The translations under genes were made by a program, and so were the position numbers. Positions 7,615 through 16,387 of a DNA stretch of 55,028 bases are shown here, in pieces. This DNA is from an uncultured Eubacteriaceae bacterium (GTDB lineage: Bacteria > Bacillota > Clostridia > Lachnospirales > CAG-274). Within the stretch, counting starts at the first letter, position 1, and each line of letters opens with the position of its first letter. The DNA lies in assembly GCA_947086655.1 (NCBI GenBank), contig CAMTZM010000013.1:1-55028 (forward strand), read 5' to 3'. The notes under the pieces were generated by a model. The model made no database searches, was not told the DNA's origin, and was given only the letters and a program-made list of their open reading frames with translations.

Positions 7615-10008
7615 TTGGCAGATTTTTCAAGAGAATCAATGTTGGATATGTTTATATATGAAATGAATCAGTTAGTCGAACAGCTTGAGCAGCTTATTAT
7701 TCAATGTGAAGACGGCTATTCAATGGATGATATAAACGAGATATTTAGAATAATGCATACAATTAAGGGTTCAGCCGCTATGATGCTTTATGACGATATG
7801 TCAAAAACAGCCCATGCGATTGAAGATTTATTCTATTATTTAAGGGAGGAAAACCCATCAGATATTGATTATTCAAAGCTTACTGACATTGTACTTGAAG
7901 GGGTTGACTTTATTAAGTCAGAACTTGCAAGAATTGAAAGTGGTGATGAATCGGTATCTGACCCAACAGAATTAATAAGCAAGATTAAGGGTTATTTAGG
8001 TGAACTTAAAGGTGAAACCGGCGTTTCGGCAAAGGAAGAAAAAACATCAAAACCGGCTAAACAAGAAAAGTCGGCAGCAAGCTCTAATGAGAAAAAAGTT
8101 GAAAATGAAGAAAACAAAGAGGCAGAGCCAGAAGGTTCAAAACACTTTTTGGCAAAGGTATTTTTTGAAGACGGAAGCGAAATGGAAAACGTCAGAGCTT
8201 TTACACTTCTTCAAAATTTAAAAGAATGTATACAAAATGTAAAATGTAATATTGAAGATCTTCAAGATGAAAATTCGGCTGAAATAGTAAAAAAGGACGG
8301 TTTTGTTTTTTCTTTTAGCAGTTTAAAAAGCTATGATGAGCTTGTGGATATGATTAATGATACTATTTATTTAAAAAGCCTTGATCTTCAAGAGGGAGAA
8401 TCACACAAGTACAAAGCTTTAATACGATTTGAAGATGGCTGTGAAATGGAAAATGTCAGAGCTTTTACAGTTATACATAACTTAGAGGGGTTTGCATCTG
8501 ATATAACTCATGAGCCAACAGATGTTATTGATGAAGGAGCTACGGAAATAATAAGGGAAAATGGATTTAAGTTTGAGTTTTGTGCGTTTAAGGATTATGA
8601 AGGTGTTTATAAAATATTATCTCAGACAGTATTTTTAAAAGAACTTGAACTTGAGGAAATTACAGAAAATGTAGAAAAAGAAGATTCAAAAGAAACACCT
8701 AAAGCAGATACAAATAAGAAAGAAGAAGTACAGGAACAAAAGCAAGAAGAACCGGTACAGGCTAAGGCTGTAAAGGAAACAGAACCTCAGAAACCAAAAG
8801 CTTCGGAACCTCAGAAACCAAAAGCCCCAGCGGCGAAAAAACAAGCTCCTACACAGCATATGATAAGTGTTAATATTGGAAAGCTTGACCAGCTTCTTAA
8901 TCTTATGGGAGAACTTGTAATAGCTGAAGCTATGACTACGCAAAATCCAGACCTTGAGGGGCTTGAACTTGAGAGTTTTAACAAATCAGCAAGACAGCTT
9001 AGAAAGATTATAAACGATGTACAAGATACGGTTATGTCAATGCGAATGGTTTCACTTTCGACAACTTTCTTTAAAATGCATAGAATTGTAAGAGATATGT
9101 GTAAAAATTTAGGAAAAGATGTTCAGCTTGAGGTTGTTGGAGAAGAAACAGAAGTAGATAAAAATATAATTGAGCATTTATCAGATCCTCTTATGCATAT
9201 AATAAGAAATTCTGTTGACCATGGAATTGAAATGCCTGAAGAAAGAGCAAAGGTAGGAAAGCCGGAAAAAGGTACAGTTCTTCTTGAGGCAAGAAATTCA
9301 GGCGGCGACGTTTTAATTATTGTTAAAGACGATGGTCGCGGGCTTGACAGAAATAAAATTATGGAAAAAGCTAAAAAGAACGGACTTCTTAAAAAGCCTG
9401 AAAGTGAATATACTGACAGAGAGGTTTATCAGTTTATTTTCCACGCCGGTCTCTCTACAAATGAGAGCGTAACTAATTATTCAGGCCGTGGCGTAGGTAT
9501 GGATGTTGTTGTAAACAATATTGAGACTGTGGGCGGCACGGTTACTGTTGAAAGTGAAGAGGGAGAAGGAACTACAAATATTCTTAAAATACCTCTTACG
9601 CTTGCTATTATTGAAGGTATGCTTATTAAAATGGGCGGCGCTAAATATACTATTCCTATTTCATCTATTCAGGAAACATTTAAGACAAAGAAAGATACTA
9701 TATTTACTGACCCTGACGGAAATGAAATGCTTACTTTAAGAGGGGAAGTTTATAATGTTGTAAGATTGTATGATTTCTTTGGGGCTGAAACAGAAGTTAA
9801 AAATATTGAGGACGGCGTTTTCATTATGCTTGAAAATGAAGGAAGAACAGTTTGTCTCTTTGTTGATGAGCTTATAGGTGAACAGCAAGTCGTTGTAAAG
9901 ACTATACCTAAATATATAAAGAAAATTAAAGGTATAAGCGGCTGTACACTTCTTGGAAACGGCGATATAAGTCTTATTATTGATGTTACAGGATTTTTTG
10001 ATAAATAG
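7615..10008 (+). CDS. cheA: Chemotaxis sensor histidine kinase CheA
   Basis: A 797-residue kinase that couples receptors to CheY phosphorylation. The N-terminal HPt domain has its phospho-accepting His at residue 48 (MHTIKGSAA). Two homologous blocks follow at about residues 179-260 and 264-345, each with an F-x-DG-x-EMENVRAFT core; they look like a tandem duplication of the P2 response-regulator-binding domain. A Lys/Glu/Pro-rich linker (about 350-410) leads to the P3 dimerisation helices from about 414. The ATP-binding domain shows IIRNSVDHGIE, KDDGRGLD and SGRGVGMDVV, and the protein ends with a CheW-like P5 domain. The TTG start is supported by GAAGGTGATA seven bases upstream. cheW follows after 13 bases. 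Confidence 0.96.
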   Translation: MADFSRESMLDMFIYEMNQLVEQLEQLIIQCEDGYSMDDINEIFRIMHTIKGSAAMMLYDDMSKTAHAIEDLFYYLREENPSDIDYSKLTDIVLEGVDFIKSELARIESGDESVSDPTELISKIKGYLGELKGETGVSAKEEKTSKPAKQEKSAASSNEKKVENEENKEAEPEGSKHFLAKVFFEDGSEMENVRAFTLLQNLKECIQNVKCNIEDLQDENSAEIVKKDGFVFSFSSLKSYDELVDMINDTIYLKSLDLQEGESHKYKALIRFEDGCEMENVRAFTVIHNLEGFASDITHEPTDVIDEGATEIIRENGFKFEFCAFKDYEGVYKILSQTVFLKELELEEITENVEKEDSKETPKADTNKKEEVQEQKQEEPVQAKAVKETEPQKPKASEPQKPKAPAAKKQAPTQHMISVNIGKLDQLLNLMGELVIAEAMTTQNPDLEGLELESFNKSARQLRKIINDVQDTVMSMRMVSLSTTFFKMHRIVRDMCKNLGKDVQLEVVGEETEVDKNIIEHLSDPLMHIIRNSVDHGIEMPEERAKVGKPEKGTVLLEARNSGGDVLIIVKDDGRGLDRNKIMEKAKKNGLLKKPESEYTDREVYQFIFHAGLSTNESVTNYSGRGVGMDVVVNNIETVGGTVTVESEEGEGTTNILKIPLTLAIIEGMLIKMGGAKYTIPISSIQETFKTKKDTIFTDPDGNEMLTLRGEVYNVVRLYDFFGAETEVKNIEDGVFIMLENEGRTVCLFVDELIGEQQVVVKTIPKYIKKIKGISGCTLLGNGDISLIIDVTGFFDK

Positions 10009-10021
10009 GAGGTAGGACAGT

Positions 10022-10504
10022 ATGGCTTTGGAAAATGAAACTATTGAAACAATTGAGCCTGAAAATTTAGAAGAAGACACTACAAAAAATAAGTATCTTA
10101 CTTTTAAAATTGAAGGTGAAGAATATGGCATTGATATATGTCATGTTATAGAGATTATAACTGTATGTTCCATTACTTGGATTCCCGAAGCGCCCGACTT
10201 TTTAAAGGGTATTATTAATCTGAGAGGTTCTATTATACCTGTTATTGATGTAAGACTTAGGTTTAAGAAAGAAGAAAAGCCCTATGATTCGCTTACATGT
10301 ATAATTGTAATTGAATATGAGAATTATCAGGTTGGATTAATTGTTGATACAGTTGATGAGGTAATGTATATACCGGAGGAAAATATTTCTTTACCGCCTA
10401 ATGCGAAACTTAAATTTCAAAATAAATTTATTAAAAACATAGGTAAAATAGGCGAGGATGTTCAGCTTTTGCTTGACCTTGATAAATTTTTGTTTTTAGA
10501 ATGA
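10022..10504 (+). CDS. cheW: Chemotaxis coupling protein CheW
   Basis: A 160-residue adaptor that links chemoreceptors to CheA. After an acidic N-terminal tail of about 25 residues, the single CheW SH3-like domain starts at KYLTFKIEGEEYGIDI. It includes the family-typical FLKGIINLRGSIIPVIDVR at about residue 62, and ends with LLLDLDKFL. The ATG start has an AGGAGGTAGGACAGT leader. The gene is 13 bases downstream of cheA, so the two are co-translated in one operon. A GC-rich hairpin follows before cheB. Confidence 0.95.
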   Translation: MALENETIETIEPENLEEDTTKNKYLTFKIEGEEYGIDICHVIEIITVCSITWIPEAPDFLKGIINLRGSIIPVIDVRLRFKKEEKPYDSLTCIIVIEYENYQVGLIVDTVDEVMYIPEENISLPPNAKLKFQNKFIKNIGKIGEDVQLLLDLDKFLFLE

Positions 10505-10515
10505 TAGAATTGTTT

Positions 10516-10545
10516 AGAGGGTGTCTACAAGTGAGGCACCCCTCT
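10516..10545 (+). repeat. GC-rich hairpin between cheW and cheB
   Basis: AGAGGGTG and CACCCCTCT form a stem with one bulge around a 13-base loop, just after the cheW stop. No T-run follows, so it is a weak candidate for a terminator. It may be an mRNA processing or stability element that sets different cheW and cheB levels. Confidence 0.4.
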
Positions 10546-10596
10546 GTATGTGATATAATTATAATAAATTGTAATAAAAGGGTTTGGAGAATGTTT

Positions 10597-11607
10597 ATGA
10601 ATGTGTACAACGAAGTTGACGCAGTGCTGTATTCAGAGGATTTTGATTTTACGGAGCTTATAAAAGAATGTATAAGTGATGATTGTCCTGTTAAGTTTAA
10701 TGATTTTGTATCAAATTTTATTGGGCTTCAAATGTCTCTTACTTCCGGCAAAAAAAGAGTTGTTGTTGTATATAATCGTTTTTCGGATAGTTTGGTATTT
10801 AATGAAATAGTAAAATTAATTGAAAATTCTGGTTCTGGTTTTGTAGCTGTATGCGATAATGCCAATGATGGGTTTGAAATGATGAAAAGCGGGGCACACG
10901 CAATAGTTATAAAATCAAATGTTGATACTGTATATGAAAAAAATAGTTTTATTAAAGGACTTTTAATGAAAGTTTCAGATGCCGATAAAATTTCAGGTAT
11001 GATGGCTAAAAGAAACTTTGATAAAAGAATTATTGTATCATCGAAAAAGATTATTGCAATTGGCTCATCTATGGGAGGAACTGAGGCAGTTGTTGAAGTG
11101 CTTAAAAGATTGCCGGAAGAAATGCCGCCTATTCTTATTGTACAGCATATGTCTGCTGTTTTTACGAAAATGTATGCCGATAGATTAAATGGTATTTCTC
11201 CCCTTACAGTATGGGAGGCTAAAGACGGAGATGAAGTAAAGCCCGGGCTTGTGCTTCTTGCTCCGGGAGACCACCAGATGCGTCTTAAAAGAAGTGCAGG
11301 TGGTGGTTATTATGTTGAATGTAAAAAAGAGGAAAAAGTAAGCGGGCATGCACCTTCAGTTGATGTTATGTTTGATTCTGTGGCTGAAGTTATGGGGGCA
11401 AACGCTATTGGGGTAATTTTAACAGGCATGGGAAACGACGGTTCAAAAGGATTACTTAAAATGCATAATAACGGTGCTTATACAATAGGACAGGACGAAA
11501 AAACATCTATGGTTTACGGAATGCCTAAGGTTGCTTATGAGATAGGAGCTGTTGATGAACAAGTAGGTATTTTGGATGTAGCAAGAAGAATAATGGATAA
11601 AATTTAA
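10597..11607 (+). CDS. cheB: Chemotaxis methylesterase CheB with a degenerate N-terminal domain
   Basis: A 336-residue protein-glutamate methylesterase/deamidase that removes receptor methyl groups. The C-terminal catalytic domain is intact: GSSMGGTEAV supplies the catalytic Ser (about residue 157), LIVQHMSAVF the His (about 184) and ILTGMGNDGSKG the Asp (about 281). The N-terminal 130 residues occupy the place of the receiver domain but lack the acidic pair and the phospho-accepting Asp; the part after VVVVYNRF faintly resembles a receiver C-terminal half, ending in GAHAIVIKS. I chose ATG 10597, with GGAGA seven bases upstream, over an in-frame start overlapping cheW, because the extra 32 residues look non-coding. 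Confidence 0.9.
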   Translation: MNVYNEVDAVLYSEDFDFTELIKECISDDCPVKFNDFVSNFIGLQMSLTSGKKRVVVVYNRFSDSLVFNEIVKLIENSGSGFVAVCDNANDGFEMMKSGAHAIVIKSNVDTVYEKNSFIKGLLMKVSDADKISGMMAKRNFDKRIIVSSKKIIAIGSSMGGTEAVVEVLKRLPEEMPPILIVQHMSAVFTKMYADRLNGISPLTVWEAKDGDEVKPGLVLLAPGDHQMRLKRSAGGGYYVECKKEEKVSGHAPSVDVMFDSVAEVMGANAIGVILTGMGNDGSKGLLKMHNNGAYTIGQDEKTSMVYGMPKVAYEIGAVDEQVGILDVARRIMDKI

Positions 11608-11623
11608 TTTTTTTTAAAAAATA

Positions 11624-11652
11624 TTGTATAGATTAATTATTTTGTTTATAAT
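11624..11652 (+). promoter_or_regulatory. Candidate sigma-A promoter for pta-ackA
   Basis: TTGTAT (11624-11629), a 17-base spacer and TATAAT (11647-11652) lie about 70 bases before the pta start. The match and spacing are good for a housekeeping promoter. No operator is evident. Confidence 0.6.
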
Positions 11653-11724
11653 TGATATGTAATATGGTTTTTTTACCATTAATTAATTTTATTTTGTTGA
11701 TTTTATTTTAAGGGGGTTTTTATT

Positions 11725-12726
11725 TTGAATTTTTTGGAAAGTATCAAAGAAAGAGCCAAAGCTAATAAAAAAACTATCGTTTTGCCGGAGTCTTATGAAA
11801 AAAGAACTCTTGATGCAGTAAGTATTATTCTTAAAGAAGAAATTGCAAATGTTATTTTGGTTGGAGATGAAGATGAAATAAATAAAAAGGCTGATGGAGC
11901 CGATATTTCAAAAGCGACAATTATTAATCCTCAAAAGTATGACAAGTTTGACGAACTTGTAAACACATTTTATGAACTTAGAAAAGCAAAAGGTATGACA
12001 GAAGATAAAGCGAGAGAAACCCTTTTAAAAGACCCGCTTTATTTTGGGGTTATGCTTGTTAAAGCTAATATTGCCGACGGTATGGTAGCTGGTGCTGTAA
12101 ATGCAACAGCAAATGTTCTTCGTCCAAGTTTGCAAATACTTAAAACAGCACCGGGAACAAAACTTGTTTCAGCATTTTTTGTTATGGTTGTTCCTAATTG
12201 CGAATATGGAGAAAATGGAGTATTTATATTTGCTGATTCAGGACTTGAGCAAAATCCAACAAGTGAAAAGCTTGCCGCTATTGCGCAAAGTTCCGCTAAA
12301 AGTTTTGAACTTCTCGTTCAAAAAGAACCTATTGTAGCAATGCTTTCACACTCTACAAAGGGAAGTGCAGCTCATGCTGATGTTGATAAAGTTGTTGAGG
12401 CTACAAAAATAGCTAAAGAAGAAAATCCAAATTTAAAACTTGATGGAGAGTTCCAGCTTGACGCTGCCATAGTTCCAAGCGTAGGTGCATCAAAAGCTCC
12501 GGGAAGTGATGTTGCCGGAAAAGCTAATGTACTTGTTTTCCCAGACCTTGATGCTGGAAATATAGGATATAAGCTTGTTCAAAGACTTGCTAAAGCAGAA
12601 GCATATGGACCTGTTACACAGGGTATAGCTAAACCTGTTAACGATTTATCAAGAGGCTGTGTTGCTGAGGATATAGTTGGTGTTGTAGCTATTACAGCAG
12701 TTCAGGCTCAGGCATCACAGAAATAA
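11725..12726 (+). CDS. pta: Phosphate acetyltransferase
   Basis: A 333-residue enzyme that converts acetyl-CoA and phosphate to acetyl phosphate and CoA. The length matches the short, single-domain Pta of Firmicutes. Visible family segments are VLPESYEKRTLDAV near the N-terminus, MVAGAVNATANVLRPSLQ at about residue 116, and the C-terminal NVLVFPDLDAGNIGYKL and GPVTQGIAKPVNDLSRG blocks, which line the active site. The start is a TTG with AAGGGGGTTTT upstream. ackA follows after 46 bases, and together they give the ATP-yielding route to acetate. Confidence 0.96.
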   Translation: MNFLESIKERAKANKKTIVLPESYEKRTLDAVSIILKEEIANVILVGDEDEINKKADGADISKATIINPQKYDKFDELVNTFYELRKAKGMTEDKARETLLKDPLYFGVMLVKANIADGMVAGAVNATANVLRPSLQILKTAPGTKLVSAFFVMVVPNCEYGENGVFIFADSGLEQNPTSEKLAAIAQSSAKSFELLVQKEPIVAMLSHSTKGSAAHADVDKVVEATKIAKEENPNLKLDGEFQLDAAIVPSVGASKAPGSDVAGKANVLVFPDLDAGNIGYKLVQRLAKAEAYGPVTQGIAKPVNDLSRGCVAEDIVGVVAITAVQAQASQK

Positions 12727-12772
12727 AATTTAAAATAAATGAAATACTTATAAAAGGGAGATTGAATTTTAT

Positions 12773-13966
12773 ATGAAAATTCTTGTGTTAAACTGCGGAA
12801 GTTCATCATTGAAATATCAACTTATTGATATGGATAATCAAGACGTTATGGCTGTTGGATTATGCGAAAGGATAGGAATTGACGGAAGGCTTAAACATAC
12901 TCCTAAAGGAAAAGACTCATTTGTAAGCGAAGATGCTATGAAAGACCATACAGACGCTGTACAAATGGTTATAAATGCTCTTCTTGATAAAGAACATGGT
13001 GTTATTTCAGATGTAAGCGAGATAAATGCTGTTGGACATAGAGTTGTGCATGGAGGGGAATATTTCTCAAAATCAGTTGTTATAAACGACGAGGTTATAA
13101 AAGCCATTGAGGCTTGTATAGACCTTGCTCCGCTTCATAATCCGGCTAACCTTATTGGTATAAGAGCTTGTGAAAAGCTTATGCCGGGTATCCCCCAGGT
13201 TGCAGTATTTGATACAGCATTCCATCAGACTATGCCTGAAAAAGCTTATTTATATGCTATACCATATGAGTTGTATGAAAAACATAAAATACGTAAATAT
13301 GGATTTCATGGAACAAGTCACAAATATGTTTCTCAGAGAGCTGTTAAAATGCTTGGAAAAGACGCATCTGAACTTAAAGTTATTACATGTCATTTAGGAA
13401 ATGGCGGAAGTATATGCGCTGTTGACGGAGGAAAATCTGTTGATACAAGTATGGGCTTTACTCCTCTTGAAGGACTTGTAATGGGAACAAGATGCGGAGA
13501 CATGGACCCAGCTGTTGTTTCATTTCTTATGGAAAAAGAAAATATGACAAATAAAGATGTGGACAACCTTATGAATAAAAAATCAGGCGTTTTAGGTTTA
13601 TCAGGTGTTTCAAGTGATTTCCGTGACCTTGAAAGTGCTGCCAATGATGGAAATAAAAGAGCTAAAATAGCTCTTGACAGTTTTCATTATAGAGTTGCTA
13701 AATATATAGGGGAGTACTATGCTGCATTAGGCGGAGCTGATGCTATTGTATTTACGGCTGGTCTTGGAGAAAACAGCAAGACAAGCAGAAAAGCTGTATG
13801 TGATTATTTAAAATGTTTTGGAATTGAGATTGATGATGATAAAAATTCAATAAGAGGAAAAGAGATAGACATTGCCTCTGAATCTTCTAAAGTTCGAGTA
13901 CTTGTTATTCCTACTAATGAAGAGCTAATGATTGCAAGAGATACAAAAGAACTTCTTGACAAATAA
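12773..13966 (+). CDS. ackA: Acetate kinase
   Basis: A 397-residue kinase that makes ATP and acetate from acetyl phosphate and ADP. Family signatures are the N-terminal [13 protein letters not shown], the [13 protein letters not shown] segment with the substrate-binding Arg, [11 protein letters not shown] with the catalytic Asp, [21 protein letters not shown] and [18 protein letters not shown]. All expected motifs are intact and the length is standard. The ATG has an AAAGGGAGATTG site. It is the second gene of the pta-ackA operon. The last codons contain the -35 box of the next operon's promoter. Confidence 0.97.
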   Translation: MKILVLNCGSSSLKYQLIDMDNQDVMAVGLCERIGIDGRLKHTPKGKDSFVSEDAMKDHTDAVQMVINALLDKEHGVISDVSEINAVGHRVVHGGEYFSKSVVINDEVIKAIEACIDLAPLHNPANLIGIRACEKLMPGIPQVAVFDTAFHQTMPEKAYLYAIPYELYEKHKIRKYGFHGTSHKYVSQRAVKMLGKDASELKVITCHLGNGGSICAVDGGKSVDTSMGFTPLEGLVMGTRCGDMDPAVVSFLMEKENMTNKDVDNLMNKKSGVLGLSGVSSDFRDLESAANDGNKRAKIALDSFHYRVAKYIGEYYAALGGADAIVFTAGLGENSKTSRKAVCDYLKCFGIEIDDDKNSIRGKEIDIASESSKVRVLVIPTNEELMIARDTKELLDK

Positions 13967-13984
13967 TAGCTATGTTAGTATAAT
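13956..13984 (+). promoter_or_regulatory. Perfect consensus promoter for the yceD-rpmF operon
   Basis: TTGACA (13956-13961), exactly 17 bases, then TATAAT (13979-13984). The -35 box lies within the last codons of ackA. The predicted transcript start is about 35 bases before the yceD start, which suits ribosomal-protein-level expression. Confidence 0.8.
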
Positions 13985-14025
13985 GTTTGTTGAATTTGTG
14001 TTCAGGAAGGCAGGAGTGTTTGGTT

Positions 14026-14520
14026 ATGGTTATTGATGTAAGCGGCCTTGAAAAGAGCGAAAGCCGCGAGGTTGTTTTTGACGAGACGGTAAATATACCT
14101 AAAAATTATGTTGACAATTCTTCAATACCTGTTAAAATTACGGGAACTATTGAAAAAGATGGTGACGGAAAATTTTGTTTTACCGGAAATGTTGAGGCGT
14201 GGCTTGTTTTGAAATGCGACTTATGCCTTAAACCATTTGACTATAAGCTTTCCACTACTATGAACGAAATTTTCTGTACTAATGAGGATGAGCAAAAGGA
14301 TATTTGGCTGTTTTCGGATAATAAAATTGAACTTGAACCGGCGGTTGTCAGCAGTATACTTTTAAGTTTTCCTATGCGGGCGGTTTGTTCAGATGACTGT
14401 AAAGGCTTTTGCCATGTATGCGGCAAAAATCTGAATGAGGGATTGTGCAGTTGCAATGTATCTAATAATAATCCTTTATTTGAAGAGCTGAAAACTCTTT
14501 TTGATGACAAGGAGGTGTAG
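14026..14520 (+). CDS. YceD family protein (DUF177)
   Basis: A 164-residue YceD/DUF177 protein. In many bacteria this gene precedes rpmF, and the plant homologue has been linked to 23S rRNA accumulation. The signature cysteines are present: LKCDLCLKPF at about residue 65, then CSDDCKGFCHVCGKNLNEGLC at about 122-142, suggesting a zinc site. I chose the ATG at 14026 because AGGAG lies nine bases upstream; an in-frame start 13 codons earlier and a TTG two codons earlier are less likely. rpmF begins two bases after the stop, so expression is tightly coupled. Confidence 0.88.
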   Translation: MVIDVSGLEKSESREVVFDETVNIPKNYVDNSSIPVKITGTIEKDGDGKFCFTGNVEAWLVLKCDLCLKPFDYKLSTTMNEIFCTNEDEQKDIWLFSDNKIELEPAVVSSILLSFPMRAVCSDDCKGFCHVCGKNLNEGLCSCNVSNNNPLFEELKTLFDDKEV

Positions 14521-14522
14521 TA

Positions 14523-14705
14523 ATGTCTATTTGTCCTAAGGGAAAGATGTCAAAATCAAAACGTGATAAAAGAAAAGCACAAAGCTGGAAAATATCAACT
14601 CCTACTTTGGTTGCGTGTAACAAATGCGGCGAACTTATGATGCCGCATAGAGCTTGCAGAGCATGTGGTTCTTATAACAAAAGAGCAGTTTTGAAAGTAG
14701 ATTAA
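14523..14705 (+). CDS. rpmF: Large ribosomal subunit protein bL32
   Basis: A 60-residue basic protein. MSICPKGKMSKSKRDKRKAQ is a variant of the usual N-terminus, followed by the family-typical WKISTPTLVACNKCGE. Two CxxC pairs (CNKCG and CRACG) form the zinc ribbon of the C+ form. It directly follows yceD with a GGAGG site inside the yceD stop region, and an intrinsic terminator follows 4 bases after its stop. Confidence 0.96.
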   Translation: MSICPKGKMSKSKRDKRKAQSWKISTPTLVACNKCGELMMPHRACRACGSYNKRAVLKVD

Positions 14706-14708
14706 TAT

Positions 14709-14737
14709 AAAGGCAGCCAAAAGGCTGCCTTTATTTC
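14709..14737 (+). terminator. Intrinsic terminator after rpmF
   Basis: GGCAGCC-AAAA-GGCTGCC with flanking A and T runs forms a strong short stem followed by TTTATTT. It separates rpmF from plsX, although partial read-through to plsX is likely because no clear plsX promoter is seen in the 27 bases that follow. Confidence 0.85.
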
Positions 14738-14764
14738 ATTATTTTTGTCCGGAGGGAAGGTAAT

Positions 14765-15757
14765 ATGAATGAAATTGTTATAGCTCTCGACGCTATGGGC
14801 GGCGATAATGCACCAAGTGAAACCATTAAAGGGTGTATAGACGCTGTTTCAAAAAAGGATAATGTTAAGATTTTACTTGTGGGCATAGATGAGATTATAA
14901 GAAATGAACTTAATAAGTATAATTTTGATAAAGACAAAATAGATATTGTTCATGCGGGGCAAGTGATAGGAAATGATGAAGTTCCTACAATAGCTATTAA
15001 AAATAAGAAAGATTCTTCTATTGTAGTAGGTTTAAATCTTGTTAAGGAGAAAAAAGCTTTAGCTTTTATTTCTGCTGGAAATACAGGAGCGCTTCTTACA
15101 GGTGCAATTACTATAATAAAAAGAATAAAGGGTATTGAAAGACCGGCGCTTGGTACTCTTTTACCAACGGAAAAAGGATATTGCCTTCTTATAGACGCCG
15201 GAGCAAATGTTGATTGCAAGGCTAATTATCTTGTGCAGTTTGCTAAAATGGGTGCTGTATATATGGAGAATGTACTTAGAATTTCAAATCCTAAGATTGG
15301 ACTTGTTAATATAGGAGCTGAAAAAGAAAAAGGCAATTCTCTTACAAAGGAATGTTATGAACTGCTTGAAAACGCTGAAATTAATTTTATTGGAAATGTT
15401 GAGGCAAGAGATATTACGGCTGGAGTATGCGATGTTGTTGTATGCGATGCTTTTGTAGGAAATGTTATATTAAAATTTGCCGAAGGTTTTGGGAAAACTA
15501 TTTTAAAGGTTATTAAAAATGAATTTACAGCGGATTTAATGTCAAAAACAGGAGCAATATTGGCAAAAGGCGCTTTTAAAAGACTTAAAAATTATTTTGA
15601 TTATTCAGATGTTGGAGGCGCTCCTTTTTTGGGACTTAATGCACTTGTTGTAAAAGCTCATGGCAGTTCGAAGCATGAAGACTTTGAAGGAGCTATAAAT
15701 CAATGCCTTAGTTTTATTGAAAATGATATTGTCGGGAAAATACAGGAAAAAATTTAA
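14765..15757 (+). CDS. plsX: Phosphate acyltransferase PlsX
   Basis: A 330-residue enzyme that makes acyl-phosphate from acyl-ACP at the start of phospholipid synthesis. The N-terminal IALDAMGGDNAPSETIKG is diagnostic. Other matching segments are FISAGNTGALLTGA at about residue 98, IDAGANVDCK at about 145 and VCDAFVGNVILKFAEG near residue 225. The ATG start has a CCGGAGGGAAGG site. It lies in the common yceD-rpmF-plsX-acpP order, but no fab genes or fapR are nearby. Confidence 0.96.
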   Translation: MNEIVIALDAMGGDNAPSETIKGCIDAVSKKDNVKILLVGIDEIIRNELNKYNFDKDKIDIVHAGQVIGNDEVPTIAIKNKKDSSIVVGLNLVKEKKALAFISAGNTGALLTGAITIIKRIKGIERPALGTLLPTEKGYCLLIDAGANVDCKANYLVQFAKMGAVYMENVLRISNPKIGLVNIGAEKEKGNSLTKECYELLENAEINFIGNVEARDITAGVCDVVVCDAFVGNVILKFAEGFGKTILKVIKNEFTADLMSKTGAILAKGAFKRLKNYFDYSDVGGAPFLGLNALVVKAHGSSKHEDFEGAINQCLSFIENDIVGKIQEKI

Positions 15758-15802
15758 TTATATAGCTTGTAAAATATAAAAATATTTAGTATAGTATATA
15801 AA

Positions 15803-15970
15803 AAGGCAATTATATGGGCAAAGACTATTCGTATTTTTGCTTTGCAAAAATACTCATAACTGATAGTTTCTAACGAAACCGATGAGGTAAGTGGGATTTA
15901 ATTCCACTTACTAAAAGAGGAAACACCCATTAAAATAGCGGTAGGCTTTCTCTTTTGGTTAAATTGCCTT
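15803..15970 (+). repeat. Structured repeat element between plsX and acpP (copy A)
   Basis: A 168-base element is closed by the inverted ends AAGGCAATT (15803-15811) and AATTGCCTT (15962-15970). Inside are GTATTTTTGC/GCAAAAATAC, GTTTC-TAAC-GAAAC and GTAAGTGG/CCACTTAC hairpins, then a weaker AAGAGGAAA/TTTCTCTT pair. A 42-base core (15819-15860) recurs at 16429-16470 with only two differences, and a further copy lies at 42650-42727 on the other strand. It is a dispersed repeat and may fold as a multi-arm RNA in the acpP leader. Confidence 0.7.
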
Positions 15971-16004
15971 AATAAATTTTATATATTTTAAAGGAGTGTT
16001 AATA

Positions 16005-16235
16005 ATGGAATTTGAAAAGGTTAAAGAAATTATTGCTGAACAGATGAGCATTTCAACTGATGAAATATCTATGGAAACTTCGTTCGCTGATGATTTAGGT
16101 GCGGATTCTTTGGATATATTCCAGATTATATCAGAGCTTGAAGAAAGTTTTGATATTGAGTTTGATAATGAGGACGCTGAAAATATTAAAACGGTAGGCG
16201 ACGCTGTTGAGTATATTAAAAACGCTACAAAATAG
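16005..16235 (+). CDS. acpP: Acyl carrier protein
   Basis: A 76-residue acidic protein that carries fatty acyl intermediates on phosphopantetheine. The modification site is the Ser of [16 protein letters not shown] at about residue 36. DSLDIFQ departs slightly from the common DSLDTVEL, but the helix II pattern is otherwise normal. The ATG at 16005 with AAAGGAGTGTT upstream is chosen over an in-frame GTG three codons earlier. It is followed by a long non-coding stretch before rnc. Confidence 0.94.
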   Translation: MEFEKVKEIIAEQMSISTDEISMETSFADDLGADSLDIFQIISELEESFDIEFDNEDAENIKTVGDAVEYIKNATK

Positions 16236-16265
16236 TTTATAGTTGTATATTAAATATCTAATAAT

Positions 16266-16324
16266 AAAACAACAAAATTATTAAATTCAGTTTATTTATT
16301 GTTTTTTAGTATTTTTGTTGTTTT
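16266..16324 (+). repeat. AT-rich inverted repeat downstream of acpP
   Basis: AAAACAACAAAAT (16266-16278) pairs with ATTTTTGTTGTTTT (16311-16324) around a 32-base loop, 30 bases after the acpP stop. It could be the acpP transcript end, though the stem is low in GC. Confidence 0.4.
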
Positions 16325-16387
16325 GTTAATCTAAATGTTATTTTTTTTACGTTGTATTAATTACTTAGATATTATTAAAAAAGCAAT

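Noticed and set aside
10501..10596. Longer CheB start overlapping cheW
   Set aside because: The 32 additional residues cross a GC-rich hairpin, have no ribosome binding site and do not look like protein sequence.
15872..15935. CCGATGAG, a hairpin and a GAAAC, suggesting a hammerhead ribozyme core
   Set aside because: GAAAC does not directly follow the hairpin, the CTGATGA core is not exact, and no cleavage-site stem pairing is seen.
15803..15970. Possible riboswitch, such as a cyclic-di-GMP class, upstream of acpP
   Set aside because: The conserved riboswitch blocks are absent, and the core recurs at other loci as a repeat.
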